Positions 53,691 to 64,000 of a stretch of 64,000 nt of DNA are shown here, in pieces (positions within the stretch are counted from its first letter, which is position 1; every line of letters starts with the position of its first letter). The stretch lies in the NCBI GenBank assembly GCA_028751875.1, contig CM054155.1:52233411-52297410 (forward strand), written 5' to 3'. The translations under genes were made by a program, and so were the position numbers. The notes beneath the pieces are model-generated. The model searched no databases. It was not told the DNA's origin and saw only the letters and a program-made list of their open reading frames with translations. This DNA is from Rapana venosa (taxonomy: Eukaryota; Mollusca; Gastropoda; Neogastropoda; Muricidae).

Positions 53691-54719
53691 AATTAAGACC
53701 CCATTTCTCACTCAACTCTACTCTCCCCATAGTCTTCCTCTATTTCCCCGATAGTTACTCCCTGTTCTCTCTCTCCTCTCTTTCCCCAAGTTTTCTCCCC
53801 TTCCTTTTCCCTCTACTCTCCCCGAGATTCTCCCCATACATTCCCTGTATATCCCCACAGTATCCCTGTAGCCTTCCTGTTCTCTCCCCCTACTCAAGTC
53901 TCCCATAACTTCTCTGTACTCTCACCCACTTCTCCTTTCTGTTTTAGTTTTTCCCTAGTCTCTCACTTTCTGTTTAGTCTCTCAGTAGTTCTCTCTACTT
54001 TCTGTTTAGTCTCCCCATAGTTCTCTCTACTTTCTGTTTAGTCTCTCCGTAGTTCTCTCTACTTTCTGTTTAGTCTCCCTGTATTTATCTCTACTTTCCG
54101 TTTAGTCTCCCCGCAATTCTCTCTACTTTCTGTTTAGTCTCCCCATAGTTCTCCTTACTTTCTGTTTAGTCTCCCCATAGTTCTCTTTATTTTCTGTTTA
54201 GTCTCCCCACAGTTTTCTTTATTTTCTGTTTAGTCTTCCCATAGTCATCTCTACTTTCTGTTTAGTCTCCCTCTACTTTCTGTTTAGTCTCCCCATAGTT
54301 CAATCTACTTTATGTTTAGTCTTCCCATAGTTCTCTCTACTTTCTGTTTAGTCTCCCCATAGTTCTCTTTATTTTCTGTTTAGTCTCCCCATAGTTCAAT
54401 CTACTTTATGTTTAGTCTCCCAACAGTTCTCTGTACTTTCTGTTTAGTCTCCCCATAGTCATCTCTACTTTCTGTTTAGTCTCCCTCTACTTTCTGTTTA
54501 GTCTCCCCATAATTCAATCTACTTTCTGTTTAGTCTCCCTGTAGTTCTCTCTTTGCATTTGTCTTTCATGTTTTTTCTGTGGGCTTAGGATATTCCTTGG
54601 TGGCGCCAATCTCCTCTCCAAGTCTCCCTATGTTTTGGGTTTTTTCTATTGGGGTTTCCTCCCCTACATGCGACAGGTTGTACTGGGTTACATGGATACC
54701 ATTAGCAGTAGCAGAGAAC

Positions 54720-55262
54720 TTTTCTGACTGACCTGACATACATATGGAAAAGTAAAGAGATCAGTTTCCCAATCAAACTAAAGCTCTACAAAGCCCTAAT
54801 TCAGTCGATCCTGCTGTACGGAAGTGAAACCTGGACATTGACTGCTGAAACAGCAAAGCGAGTCCAGTCATTCGAAACAAAATGCCATAGAAAACTGCTG
54901 GGCATATCCTGGAGAGAACGAAAGACCAATGAATTTGTCAAGAGTCAAATAACACGGCTGGCAGGTCCACAGGAACCCCTTCTCACCATCGTCAAGAAGA
55001 AAGCTGACATGGGTTCGGCCACGTCACCCGCCACAAACACTCTGCCCAAAACAGTACTGCAGGGAACACTCGAAGGTGGCAGAAGGAGGGGAAGACAGAA
55101 CAAGTCATGGATGGACAACATCAGAGAATGGACCAGGATGAATGACTCGGCACTACTGCGCAGAGCCGAGGACCGAGATGGATGGAGGAGGCTTACCACA
55201 GCATCGTCTTTCATGTCTCCCCCACGACTGCCAAGGTCACGGGTCTGATGATGATGATGAGT
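54720..55262 (+). pseudogene. RTE reverse transcriptase C-terminal fragment inside the satellite
   Basis: Encodes KLYKALIQSILLYGSETWTL (from 54,780), KCHRKLLGISWRERKTNEF, GPQEPLLTIVKKK, a one-base frame change in the W-FGHVTR block, GGRRRGRQNKSWMDNIREWT and a PRLPRSRV end, closing in a (GATG/ATG)n tail at 55,246-55,260. This is the post-palm part of RTE RT with a short-repeat 3' end. 5'-truncated, and satellite resumes straight after the tail. Confidence 0.85.
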
Positions 55263-55305
55263 TCTCTCTACTTTCTGTTTAGTCTCCCAGTAGTTGTCTC
55301 TACTT

Positions 55306-55600
55306 TGATAATAATAATAATAATAATGTATGGAATTTATATAGCGCTGAATCTTGTAAAGCAACAAATCAAAGCGCTCAGATTTTCTTTTGGAGGATAA
55401 TGGAATAAGTACTCATGTGCTTTATTACATCCAGTCCCCGTGTGTATGCGGTTTTGTAAATTTTGTCATCTGTTCCCACCGGCACACAATGGCCTACTCT
55501 TTCGAAAAGCGGAAGAGGACTTAACCTGTGGGCAAGATGTTCTGCATGCATTCTTACACGGGGCCCCTGTTTATAGTCTCGTCCGAAGAACTTTCTGTTT
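55306..55600 (-). mobile_element. SINE-A with shared L2-like tail, within satellite (1)
   Basis: Minus strand: SINE-A body (CCGGTGGGAACAGATGAC, CATTATCCTCC) followed by AAATCTGAGCGCTTTGATTT, the AGCGCTATATAAATTCC tail and ATT repeats. It is bounded on the left by CCCAGTAGTTGTCTCTAC and on the right by CTCGTCCGAAGAACTTTCTG, then satellite. Confidence 0.85.
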
Positions 55601-57112
55601 AGTCTCCCTATAGTTCTCTCTACTTTGTTTAGTCTCCCCATAGTTCTCTCTACTTTCTGTTTAGTCTCCCCATAGTTCTCTCTACTTTCTGTTTAGTCTC
55701 CCCATAGTTCTCTCTACTTTCTGTTTAGTCTCCCTATAGTTCTCTCTACTTTCTGTTTAGTCTCCCCATAGTTCTTCTTTCTTCTGTTTGTTCCCCCTAG
55801 TTCTCTCTACTTTCTGTTAGTCTTCCCCATAAGTTCTCTCTACTTTCTGTTTAGTCTCCCCCTAGTTCTTTTACTTTTTTGTTTAGTCTCCCCACAGTTC
55901 TCTCTACTTTCTGTTTAGTCTCCCAATAGTTCTTTACTTTCTGTTTAGTCTCCCTCTACTTTCCGTTTTGTCTCCCCGTAGTTCTCTCTACTTTCTTTTT
56001 ATTTTCCCCGTACTTCTCTCTACTTTCTGTTTAGTCTCCACATAATTCTCCCAACTTTCTGTTTAGTCTCCCCATAGTTCTCTCTACTTTCTGTTCTCTC
56101 TACTTGCTGTTATCTATACTTTCTGTTTAGTCTCCCCATAGTTCTCTCTACTTTCTGTTTAGTCTCCCCATAGTTCTCTCTACTTTCTGTTTAGTCTCCC
56201 CATAGTTCTCTCTACTTTCTGTTTAGTCTCCCCACAGTTCTCTCTACTTTCTGTTTAGTCTCCCCATAGTTCTCTCTACTTTCTGTTTAGTCTCCCCATA
56301 GTTCTCTCTACTTTCTGTTTAGTCTCACTGCAGTTCTCTCTACTTTCTGTTTAGTCTCGCTATAGTTCTACTTTCTGTTTAGTCTCCCAACAGTTTTCTC
56401 TACTTTCTATTTAGTCTCCACTAGTTCTCTCTACTTTCTGTTTAGTCTCCCCACAGTTTTCTATACTTTCTGTTTAGTCTCCCCACAGGTCTATCTACTT
56501 TCTGTTTAGTCTCCAATAGTTTTCTCTACTTTCTGTTTAATCTCCCTCTACTTTCTGTTTAGTCTCCCCATATTTCTCTCTACTTTTCGTTTAGTCTCCC
56601 CATAGTTCTCTCTACTTTCTGTTTAGTCTCCCCATAGTTCTATTTACTTTCTGCTTAGTCTCCCCACAGTTCTCTCTACTTCCTGTTTAATCTCCCCATA
56701 GTTCTCTCTACTTTCTTTTTAGTCTCACTATAGTTCTTTACTTTCTTTTTAGTCTCCCCACAGGTCTCTGTACTGTCTGTTTAGTCTCCCCATAGTTCTC
56801 TCTACTTTTTGTTTAGTCTCCCCATAGTTCTCTCTACTTTTTGTTTAGTCTCCCCTTAGTTCTACTTTCTGTTTAGTCTCCCCATAGTTCAATCTACTTA
56901 CTGTTTAGTCTCCCCTTAGTTCTCTCTACTTTCTGTTTAGTCTCCCCATAGTTCTACTTTCTGTTTAGTCTCCCCACAGTTCTCTCTACTTTCTGTTTAA
57001 TCTCCCCATAGTTCTACTTTCTGTTTAGTCTCCCCACAGTTCTCTGTACTTTCTGTTTAGTCTCCCCGTAGTTCTCTCTACTTTCTGTTAAGTCTCCCAG
57101 TAGTTGTCTCTA

Positions 57113-57395
57113 CTTTGATAATAATAATAATGTATGGAATTTATATAGCGCTGAATCTTGTAAAGCAACAAATCAAAGCGCTCAGATTTTTTTTCGAGGA
57201 TAATGGAAGAAGCAATCATGTGCTGTTTTACATCTAGTCCCCGTTTGTATGCGGTTTTGTAAATTTTGTCATCTGTTCCCACCGGCACACAATGGCCTAC
57301 TCTTTCGAAAAGCGGAACAGGATTTAACGTGTGCGCAATATGTTCTGCATGTGTTCGCACACGGGGCCTTGGTTTATAGTCTCGTCCAAAGTACT
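57113..57395 (-). mobile_element. SINE-A with shared L2-like tail, within satellite (2)
   Basis: Nearly the same as the 55.3 kb copy, including both junctions with satellite (CCCAGTAGTTGTCTCTAC on the left, CTCGTCCAAAGTACTTACTG on the right). The shared junctions show that this is a duplicate of one insertion carried by array expansion. Confidence 0.85.
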
Positions 57396-58060
57396 TACTG
57401 TTTAGTCTCCCCATATTTCTCTCTACTTTCTGTTTAGTCTCCCCATAGTTCTCTCTACTTTCTGTTTAGTCTCCCCATCGTTCTCTTTACTTTCTGATTA
57501 GACTTCCCATAGTCTTCCTCTACTTTCTGTTTAGTCTCCCCGTATTTCTCTCTTCTTACTGTTTAGTCTCCTGATAGTTCTCTCTACTTTATGTTTAGTC
57601 TCCCTATAGTTCTCTCTACTTTCTGTTTAGTCTCCCTATAGTTCTCTCTACTTTCTGTTTAGTCTCCCTATAGTTCTCTCTACTTTATGTTTAGTCTCTC
57701 CATAGTTCTCTGTACTTTCTGTTTAGTTTCCCATAGTTCTCTGTACTTTCTGTTTAGTCTCCCCATAGTTCTCTGTACTTTCTGTTTAGTCTCCCCCATA
57801 GTTCTCTGTACTTTCTGTTTAGTCTCCCTATAGTTCTCTCTACTTTATGTTTAGTCTCCCCATAGTTCTCTGTACTTTCTATGTAGTTTCCCCATAGTCT
57901 CCCTCTACTCTCCCTATACTCTGCCCATAATCTCTCTATACTTTCCATCTGTTTTCTCCATGGCTCTTCCTCTAGTCTCCCCATATACCTCCCATTACTC
58001 TCCTCATAGTTCCCCACACAGTTTACCATCCACTCTCCCCATAGTTCCTCTTTTTTCTCC

Positions 58061-58560
58061 NNNNNNNNNNNNNNNNNNNNNNNNNNNNNNNNNNNNNNNN
58101 NNNNNNNNNNNNNNNNNNNNNNNNNNNNNNNNNNNNNNNNNNNNNNNNNNNNNNNNNNNNNNNNNNNNNNNNNNNNNNNNNNNNNNNNNNNNNNNNNNNN
58201 NNNNNNNNNNNNNNNNNNNNNNNNNNNNNNNNNNNNNNNNNNNNNNNNNNNNNNNNNNNNNNNNNNNNNNNNNNNNNNNNNNNNNNNNNNNNNNNNNNNN
58301 NNNNNNNNNNNNNNNNNNNNNNNNNNNNNNNNNNNNNNNNNNNNNNNNNNNNNNNNNNNNNNNNNNNNNNNNNNNNNNNNNNNNNNNNNNNNNNNNNNNN
58401 NNNNNNNNNNNNNNNNNNNNNNNNNNNNNNNNNNNNNNNNNNNNNNNNNNNNNNNNNNNNNNNNNNNNNNNNNNNNNNNNNNNNNNNNNNNNNNNNNNNN
58501 NNNNNNNNNNNNNNNNNNNNNNNNNNNNNNNNNNNNNNNNNNNNNNNNNNNNNNNNNNNN
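58061..58560. other. assembly gap, exactly 500 N
   Basis: A fixed-size run of N, typical of scaffolding with unknown gap length. Satellite lies to the left and a second copy of the 42.2 kb block begins at the first base to the right. Confidence 1.
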
Positions 58561-58829
58561 AGTTTGGGTCATGGAAAGGTGAAAAACTTTGGGCCCCTTT
58601 TCCCGCACTTTCTTTTATGGGTTTTGTTTCTTCACAACAGTATTCAGTATCTTTTTCTACGCTGTTAAATGTGACACTCAGATCCCCCATATATATTATA
58701 TATATTTTATATATATAAAATATTTATATATATATATATATTTTATATATATTATTTTTGTGTTGTGTGTGTGTGTGGTGTGTTTTGTGTGTGTGAGGAG
58801 TAGTAAAGAACAAGTGTAAGTAACCAATC

Positions 58830-58840
58830 ACAATTTCTTC
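58830..58840 (+). repeat. RTE target-site duplication, left copy (B)
   Basis: ACAATTTCTTC, identical to 62,026-62,036. It directly adjoins the RTE 3' end, which reads GGGATGAAAAGAAAGAAAAG on the minus strand. Confidence 0.75.
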
Positions 58841-61267
58841 TTTTCTTTCTTTTCATCCCTTGGTCGGGAAAAACCGTTGGGGTACCCGCACGGACGCTGC
58901 AAGTGGACCGCCAAATGGTTTGTCCTGGGCTGCTTTCAGGAGGCTTGGTACAGTGGGGCCCGGGTCACTCCTTGTGTTGGATATCCAGCTTTTGCGTGGT
59001 CGTCCCCTGCCTCCTTGCTCCTTTCCCACCTTCCCTGCAGGACTGTCTTTGACAGGTGTTATCCCTTGTTGTGTGGCCAAACCACTTCAGTTTCCTCCGT
59101 TTGACTGTATCTAGCAATGGTTCTTGTTTCCCAGCCCAGTGCCTCGATCTGCTGCCAGACGTAGTCATTGGTTTTGCGGTTCTGTAGGTGATGTTCAGGA
59201 TCCGCCTGAGGCACTTCATCTCAAAGGCTTGAATGCGACGTTCAAAATGGGCAGTAAGTGTCCATGCTTCACAGCTGTACAAGGCAATGGATGTGACGAG
59301 TGCCTTGTAGAGTCTGACCTTAGTGTGGGTTCTGATGTTGTGGTTTCCCCACACTTTCGCCAGCTTAGTCATGGAGGAGAGTGCACAGCAAGTCTGATTT
59401 TAAAACCTTTGTTTGCTGTGCTTCTTTGGTGTGGCTGCCCCAAGGTACTTGAAAGTTTCCACCCCTCTAGTGTCTCGCCACTCATCTTGATGTGGTGGGA
59501 GTGGTCGGTGTGGTATGTTCACTAGGATCTTGCTCTTTTCGTGCTGATCTCCTACCGTGGGCATTGGCTGATGTTTCCAGTCTGGTGGTGAGATCCTGGA
59601 GTTCTTCTTCACTGCGGCCCATGAGATCAATTCGTCTGCGATCGAAAAATTGCAGACGGGCCCTTCCTCCTATTGTGATTGTGGTCTTGAACCCAAGGGG
59701 GGCCTCTGCATGATGTTCTCCAGGAACACGTTGAAAAAAACGGGGATAGCGGGCAGCCTTGTCGAACTCCAACTGAAGCCCGGAAGAACCCCCCGATTTC
59801 TCCACCATGAGGACTGCACTGTGGGAGCTGTCATACAGGCCTGGAGACTTGAATCAGGTCCTCGTCGAAGCTATAGTCTCTCATGACTTGCCCCAGAGCT
59901 TTTGCCCCACTCGATCGAAGGCCTTTTGGGAAATCAATGAAGTTGTTGTAGAGCTGTAGCTGATGTTGGAGATGCTTCTCTATGAGCATTCTGATGTTGA
60001 AGATCTGTTGACAGTGCTTCGACCTGGTCTGAATCCCGCCTGTTCTTTTTGATAGGATTTCTTCTGCTTGTGGTTTCAGTCTGTTCAAGGGAATGCGTAG
60101 CTTTAAATTTGCTTGGATGGCTTATCAGACTGATTGTTCTGTAATTTTGGCACTTCTTCAGGTCTCCTTTTTGGAAGTGGAACTATGATGGATTGGGTCC
60201 ACTGGTCAGCCTCTTTGCTGGTCCCCATGCGTTGGATGATTGTTATGCTTGATCTTTTTGGCCCCCGTTCTTGATGAGCTCAAAACCCGGGTGTGTCAAT
60301 CCTGGACTTGCTCCTTTCAGGGATCTTACGCTTCTTTTACCTCTTCCAGCACCTGTGTGCTTTCCAGGATCTGTGGCTGGATCTTGTGGAAGTTTGTTCG
60401 GATCGCTTCCTTGTAGTTGTACAGGTCTCTGCAATATTCTGTCCTTTCTCTTCATGATAGTGGCGCTCTCTGTAAGGATGCCCCCTCTTTGTCTTCAATA
60501 ACGGAGGTCTTTGGCTGCTGGGATTTGGTTAGTACCTTGAGGGTTCTGGTACGCCTCTTTGCTGTCTCCTTTCGCCATTGCCTTCTAAACCCTTGGAGCA
60601 TTGTTGACATCAGTTCCCCATGGCTCAGTCATCTTCTTCTTGATTGACCTGTTAAACTGTTCTATATCTTCGGCCGTTTCGGGGTTTTTTGTTCTTCACT
60701 GGCTTTAGCTCCCTACGTTGGTCGCACAGGTCCAGGATATCGTTGGTAACCCACGGTTGGTTCTTTTTCCTCTCTTCCCAAGTTTCTCCAGCGCTGTCTC
60801 CTGAATGGTCTTGCTGAAGGTCTCAGTGGGTTGTTAAATGTCATCTTGGAGGAAATTCAATGCTGCAAATCTGCCCCCTATCTCAGCTTTAAAGATTTCA
60901 GCGACTTTGGGGTCCTTCAGCTTTTCCATGTTGAACCCCAAACGGGGTTTTCTCTTCTGGTTCTTGGTCTTCAGCTTGATCTGTGGGTCATGAGTACCAT
61001 GTCGTGGTCATACCAATATCAGCGCCAGGGAAACTTCTTGTCTGGGGCTTTGTTGATGCTCGACTTAAATCGTTTGGGGAAAGTGTAGTCAATCTGGTTA
61101 TGTGTCTTTCCATTTGGTAGTGCCACTTTCGTTTCTTCTTGATGTCTTGTGGGGGTATAAGGTGTTGGCGACAGTAAGATTGTGGCTGCTTGCGAATTCC
61201 AAAGTCTGAGACCTCTATCATTAGTTTTGTCCACGCCAAAGGGCCAAACTGTCCCTGGCCATTGGTC
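58841..61267 (-). pseudogene. RTE retrotransposon, 3' segment (EN C-half + RT), copy B
   Basis: Minus strand from DQW (61,267-61,259): GLRLWNSQAATILLS-type frames of the endonuclease C-half, linker, then RT with EEILSKRTGGIQTRS, LYNNFIDFPKGLRSSG (a frameshifted motif A), GGRARLQFFDRRRIDLMG (a frameshifted FADDIDLMG region) and a C-terminus with VTSIALYSCEAWTLTAHFER and RRKLKWFGHTTRDN. Single-base indels break every block. Length of about 2.4 kb plus the 0.76 kb inverted part equals a typical full-length RTE of about 3.2 kb. Confidence 0.85.
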
Positions 61268-62025
61268 AGAGTCAGAGGTGTTCCTCTGCTACTGGTAACC
61301 TGTAACCCAGTACTACCTGTCTCAGTGGGGAGATAACCCGACCCAAAAATCCCCAGCTATGGGAAAATAGCAGCTTGGAGAGGAGATGGGCGCCGCCAAG
61401 CAATCCACCCCCACAGAAATACCAACATGGGACAACACTGCAAGGAAAGACATGCCGGATGGGTTGAGGCCCGGAATACCAACAACCGCCCCTTCCATTG
61501 GAGCGTTCCAGGATGGAGGTGGAAAATATGCGACTGGGACGCAAACAACAGCTATCAAACTCCAGGCTGAAAGGACCATCATTGGTACATGGAACATCCG
61601 TACCTTACACGATGTGGGAAGCTCCAAGAGCTAACCCACGAACTTCGAAGATACGAATGGGACATACTGGGACTGGCCGAAGCCCGTTGGGTCGGATTCG
61701 GCGAAGCAACTACAGAGGAGGTTCACAACTATGGTATATGGGCGCGACTCCAACCCCAAACACGGAGTAGGATTTCTTGTCAACAAGAAGAGGTTTAAAC
61801 AGTGTCATCAGCTGTACCCCAATTTCAAGCAGATGATCTCCATGCGTGTCGCAGCAAAACCACACAACATGCTATCATACAAGTCTATGCACCAACATCA
61901 GACTACGATGATGAAGCAATCGAGTGTTTCTACGAAGATTTGGAGAGGCCATCAAATCAACTCCAAAGAAGGACTTTCTCGTGATCCAGGGCGACTGGAA
62001 TGCCAAGATCGGACCTGAGCTTATG
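61268..62025 (+). pseudogene. RTE 5' segment, inverted, copy B
   Basis: Plus strand leader followed by the endonuclease N-half. GTWNIRTLHDVGSSK (about 61,585-61,630) is the EN start, whose Asn is part of the active site. Next come LRRYEWDILGLAEARWVGFG, YAPTSDYDDEAIECFYEDL and the GDWNAKIGP edge at 62,025. Small indels split the frame, whereas copy A is open here. Orientation is opposite to the RT segment. Confidence 0.85.
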
Positions 62026-62036
62026 ACAATTTCTTC
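62026..62036 (+). repeat. RTE target-site duplication, right copy (B)
   Basis: ACAATTTCTTC, identical to 58,830-58,840, immediately after the inverted 5' segment. Confidence 0.75.
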
Positions 62037-62729
62037 ACTTTTGCAAAAAAAGATTTTCCCAAAAATTAAAAACAAAAAAACCTTTGACTATAGAAAAAGC
62101 TTTGGCATTATAGTAAACTGCAGTTTGGGAAGAAGCAGTACTGAGGGGTCCCCGTCTTCTAGATGTTTTGCAGATTGCAGTAAGGAGTTCAGATACTAGT
62201 TCTCCTGTTTTCTCAGCTCTGGTGGGAAAACCCAAAAACCAATCAACTTTGCTATAAAAAAAAATCCTCTTGCTGTCAAACACACTCGACTTTGCTGCGC
62301 TGGTTTAGATTCTATGTCTTTGTCATCCCCTTTTGAAGCGAACAAACTCTACCCCCTGAAATTGCCCTTTTGTCTGTTGGTCGATGATCGGTTTGCTTTG
62401 AAACTAGTTATGACACTTTTAAATCCAGCTCAAGACATATTTATTTCAAACTAAGAAATTTTCCCCCCTGTTTCATATCAGAACCTTCACTAACCCATGT
62501 CCTATCACCCTGCTAAAGTATATGACCTGTGTGAGTGTGTGTGTGCTTTTGAAAAACATTTGACTGTTGAAATTTTATTTAATAGATTTTGTCTGCATCG
62601 CACCATGTTTGTAAATATCTGTTTGCTTAAACTATTGATTATTTATCATTGATTGCATGACTGTGTAAGATTAGGTTGAAGGCATGCGCTTTGATTTGTC
62701 CTTGCAAGATATAGCACTATATAAGTTCC

Positions 62730-62760
<31 letters not shown>

Positions 62761-62778
62761 TATTATTATTATTTTTAA
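62037..62778 (+). pseudogene. L2-like LINE 3' end with ATT tail, copy B
   Basis: Same order as 45,786-46,515, ending GCGCTTTGATTTGTCCTTGC, GCACTATATAAGTTCC and an ATT repeat. Coding remnants are weaker because of indels. Confidence 0.65.
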
Positions 62779-63210
62779 ACGGTCCTAGTGGAGTTATCCG
62801 ATTTGGGATGCACCATCAAACAACCATGGCCACTGACAGGAAAAGTCAGGGGAGCTAAAATAATTATTTTTATATGGGCTGGGCTGACCTGAGCCTAGTG
62901 TTCTGAAAGACGAGCCAGCCTGGTGGCAGCGCAGCCTGCCTGCCCCTGTGGCCTGCAGTGCTGGTCTGTGGTGATCTCCTGCTGTGTCCCCTTCTGTCCA
63001 TAGAACATATATGTCATCAGCGCTTGAGGCCTCATGGCACTAGAGTGTATATGTACATCTCTTTCTACCCTCCTTTCCTCTTGGTGTTGTGCGTATTGCT
63101 GCATTCTTTTCTGTCTTGATAATGATGTGTTTTTTCTGTTATGTGATCATTTCCCAAATAACAGCTTTCTTCTCAAAATTTTTAAACGCGTGTGCCTGTG
63201 CATATAATTA
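62779..63210. other. no recognised feature (copy B of 46.5-46.96 kb)
   Basis: Matches copy A with scattered indels. No gene seen. Confidence 0.5.
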
Positions 63211-63618
63211 TCGGTGGATCGGTGGTCTAGAGCTAACGCGCCTGTTCTAGAAAGCGAAAGGTCCGGGTCGGAAGTGTGCGTGGTTCGTATCCCGTCTGGG
63301 CCCGAAACTTTTCCCCCATCCCTTAGACCCTGAGTGGTGGTCTGGGCGCTAGTCTTTCGGATGAGACGATAAACCGAGGTCTCGTGTGTTACAGAAAATT
63401 ATGAGCGCACGAAAAAAGAACCCACGGCAACAAGAGAGTTGTCCCTGGCAAAATTCTTAGAAAAGCCACTTGATAGGGAAAGAAATACAGTTGCAGACCA
63501 AAAAAAAAAAAAAAAGGGTGGCGCTGTCTTGTGGCGACTGCTCTCCCGGGGAGAGCAGCCGAATTTCCGCAGAGAAATCTGTGACTTAAAGTGGTTAAAA
63601 AAAAAAAAAAAATAAATA
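63211..63618 (+). mobile_element. SINE-B, full-length, copy B
   Basis: GGATCGGTGGTCTAGAGC head through GGCGACTGCTCTCCCGGGG and GTGACTTAAAGTGG to an A-rich tail. Same B-box mutation as copy A, which confirms that the block was copied as a unit. Confidence 0.9.
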
Positions 63619-63671
63619 ATAAATAATTATGTGCTTGCGTGTTGCGCGTGCTGAATTGCATTTCGAAGCAG

Positions 63672-64000
63672 CGAAAAGCCTTTGAACGCCTATTTCCACC
63701 CGTAATCTCACATGGCATGTGCAGGCAGTTTCCAACAGCCACATGTACCGATTGGCCCACTGCAGGTGGTGTTCTTCAAAGAAGAGGAGGCATCTACGGC
63801 CGCCTAGCTGCCCCTCCCGCAGACGGGGCAAGGCGCTACACGCTGTGCGCTCAATCCTTCTCCAGATATCGACTGAAGCTTGTGCAGTTTTCCCTCCGAT
63901 ATTATCGAAGTGTCAACAAGCTCAGGATGGAGACTGGCCAGTCAGACTATGCACGTGGCACTCGAAGCTGCGACAGGAAGGAAGAGAGTGGGGAGGCAGA
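63672..64000 (+). pseudogene. candidate exon, copy B (frameshifted, cut by window end)
   Basis: Corresponds to 47,422-47,752. Several single-base losses (for example ATCTCACATGG for ATCTCACCATGG) break the frame that is open in copy A. The splice donor lies beyond the window. Confidence 0.35.

Larger units (their letters stand above)
53691..58060. repeat. 32-bp pyrimidine-rich satellite array with nested transposons
   Basis: The dominant unit is CTCTCTACTTTCTGTTTAGT followed by CTCCCCATAGTT, 32 bp, in well over 70 copies. The edges (53,691-53,930 and 57,890-58,060) have more diverged units. CACAG/GTAG/CTATAG substitutions and skipped half-units occur throughout. The array is split by an RTE fragment (54.6-55.26 kb) and two SINE composites (55.30-55.60 and 57.11-57.40 kb), and it ends at the assembly gap. 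No stable coding frame. No unique spacers, so not CRISPR. Confidence 0.95.
58561..64000. repeat. duplicated block, copy B
   Basis: Colinear with 42,235-47,752, to the last base of the window. Better preserved than copy A from 58.6 to about 60.3 kb, but with frequent single-base losses further right. Confidence 0.85.

Noticed and set aside
53930..57900. 32-bp regularly repeated units that could suggest a CRISPR array
   Set aside because: Units are directly adjacent with no unique spacers, no cas genes, and a eukaryotic context.

Overview
This 64 kb window is eukaryotic nuclear DNA, most likely from a marine mollusc and probably a caenogastropod snail. That assignment is inferred from the repeat landscape, because no diagnostic host gene is present. 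There are no operons, no bacterial ribosome sites and no CRISPR. Almost everything recognisable is repetitive: tRNA-derived SINEs (one family also carries a 5S-rRNA-like module), four kinds of non-LTR retrotransposon (RTE, an RRM-ORF1/EN-RT LINE, L2-like, and an unresolved L2/RTE-like fragment), a pogo/Tigger-type DNA transposon, many CA/TG, GA and trinucleotide microsatellites, and four longer tandem arrays. One 500-base run of N marks a scaffold join.

Layout. 1-5.4 kb: SINE copies and long CA/TG tracts. 5.57-7.0 kb (minus): the only substantial open reading frames without a transposon signature, probably two exons of one unidentified gene. 7.8-8.8 kb: a CCCATACACACA minisatellite, followed by a foldback element. 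9-14.3 kb: SINEs, microsatellites and a 340 bp GAA/GAC/GAT tract. 14.9-15.4 kb: RTE remnant. 18.97-24.69 kb (minus): a nearly complete but decayed two-ORF LINE. 24.98-26.64 kb (plus): a 5'-truncated RTE with a long intact RT frame. 27.4-29.4 kb: a Tigger-like transposon remnant with an L2/RTE fragment inside. 29.5-31.8 kb: microsatellite clusters. About 31.9-38.8 kb: homopolymer-inflated sequence that looks like poor consensus. 39.6-40.5 kb: a 61-bp satellite. 40.6-41.4 kb: L2-like RT. 42.2-47.9 kb: an RTE with an internal inversion, an L2 3' end, a SINE and a candidate exon. 48.4-49.5 kb: 3' part of the two-ORF LINE. 53.7-58.06 kb: a 32-bp satellite invaded by an RTE and SINEs. 58.061-58.560 kb: gap. 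58.561-64.0 kb: a second, colinear copy of 42.2-47.75 kb.

Main results. The RTE at 42.49-45.78 kb, repeated at 58.84-62.03 kb, has its 5' part inverted with matching breakpoints and an 11-bp flanking duplication, the signature of twin priming. The duplicated block starts at the first base after the N gap and runs at a nearly constant offset of about 16.25 kb, so it is either a recent duplication or, more likely, an unmerged haplotype or overlapping contig. The SINE families share one modular 3' tail that matches the L2-like LINE tail in this window, which suggests who mobilises them. There is little sign of genes acting together: apart from the unidentified gene and two weak candidate exons, this is intergenic or intronic repeat DNA.
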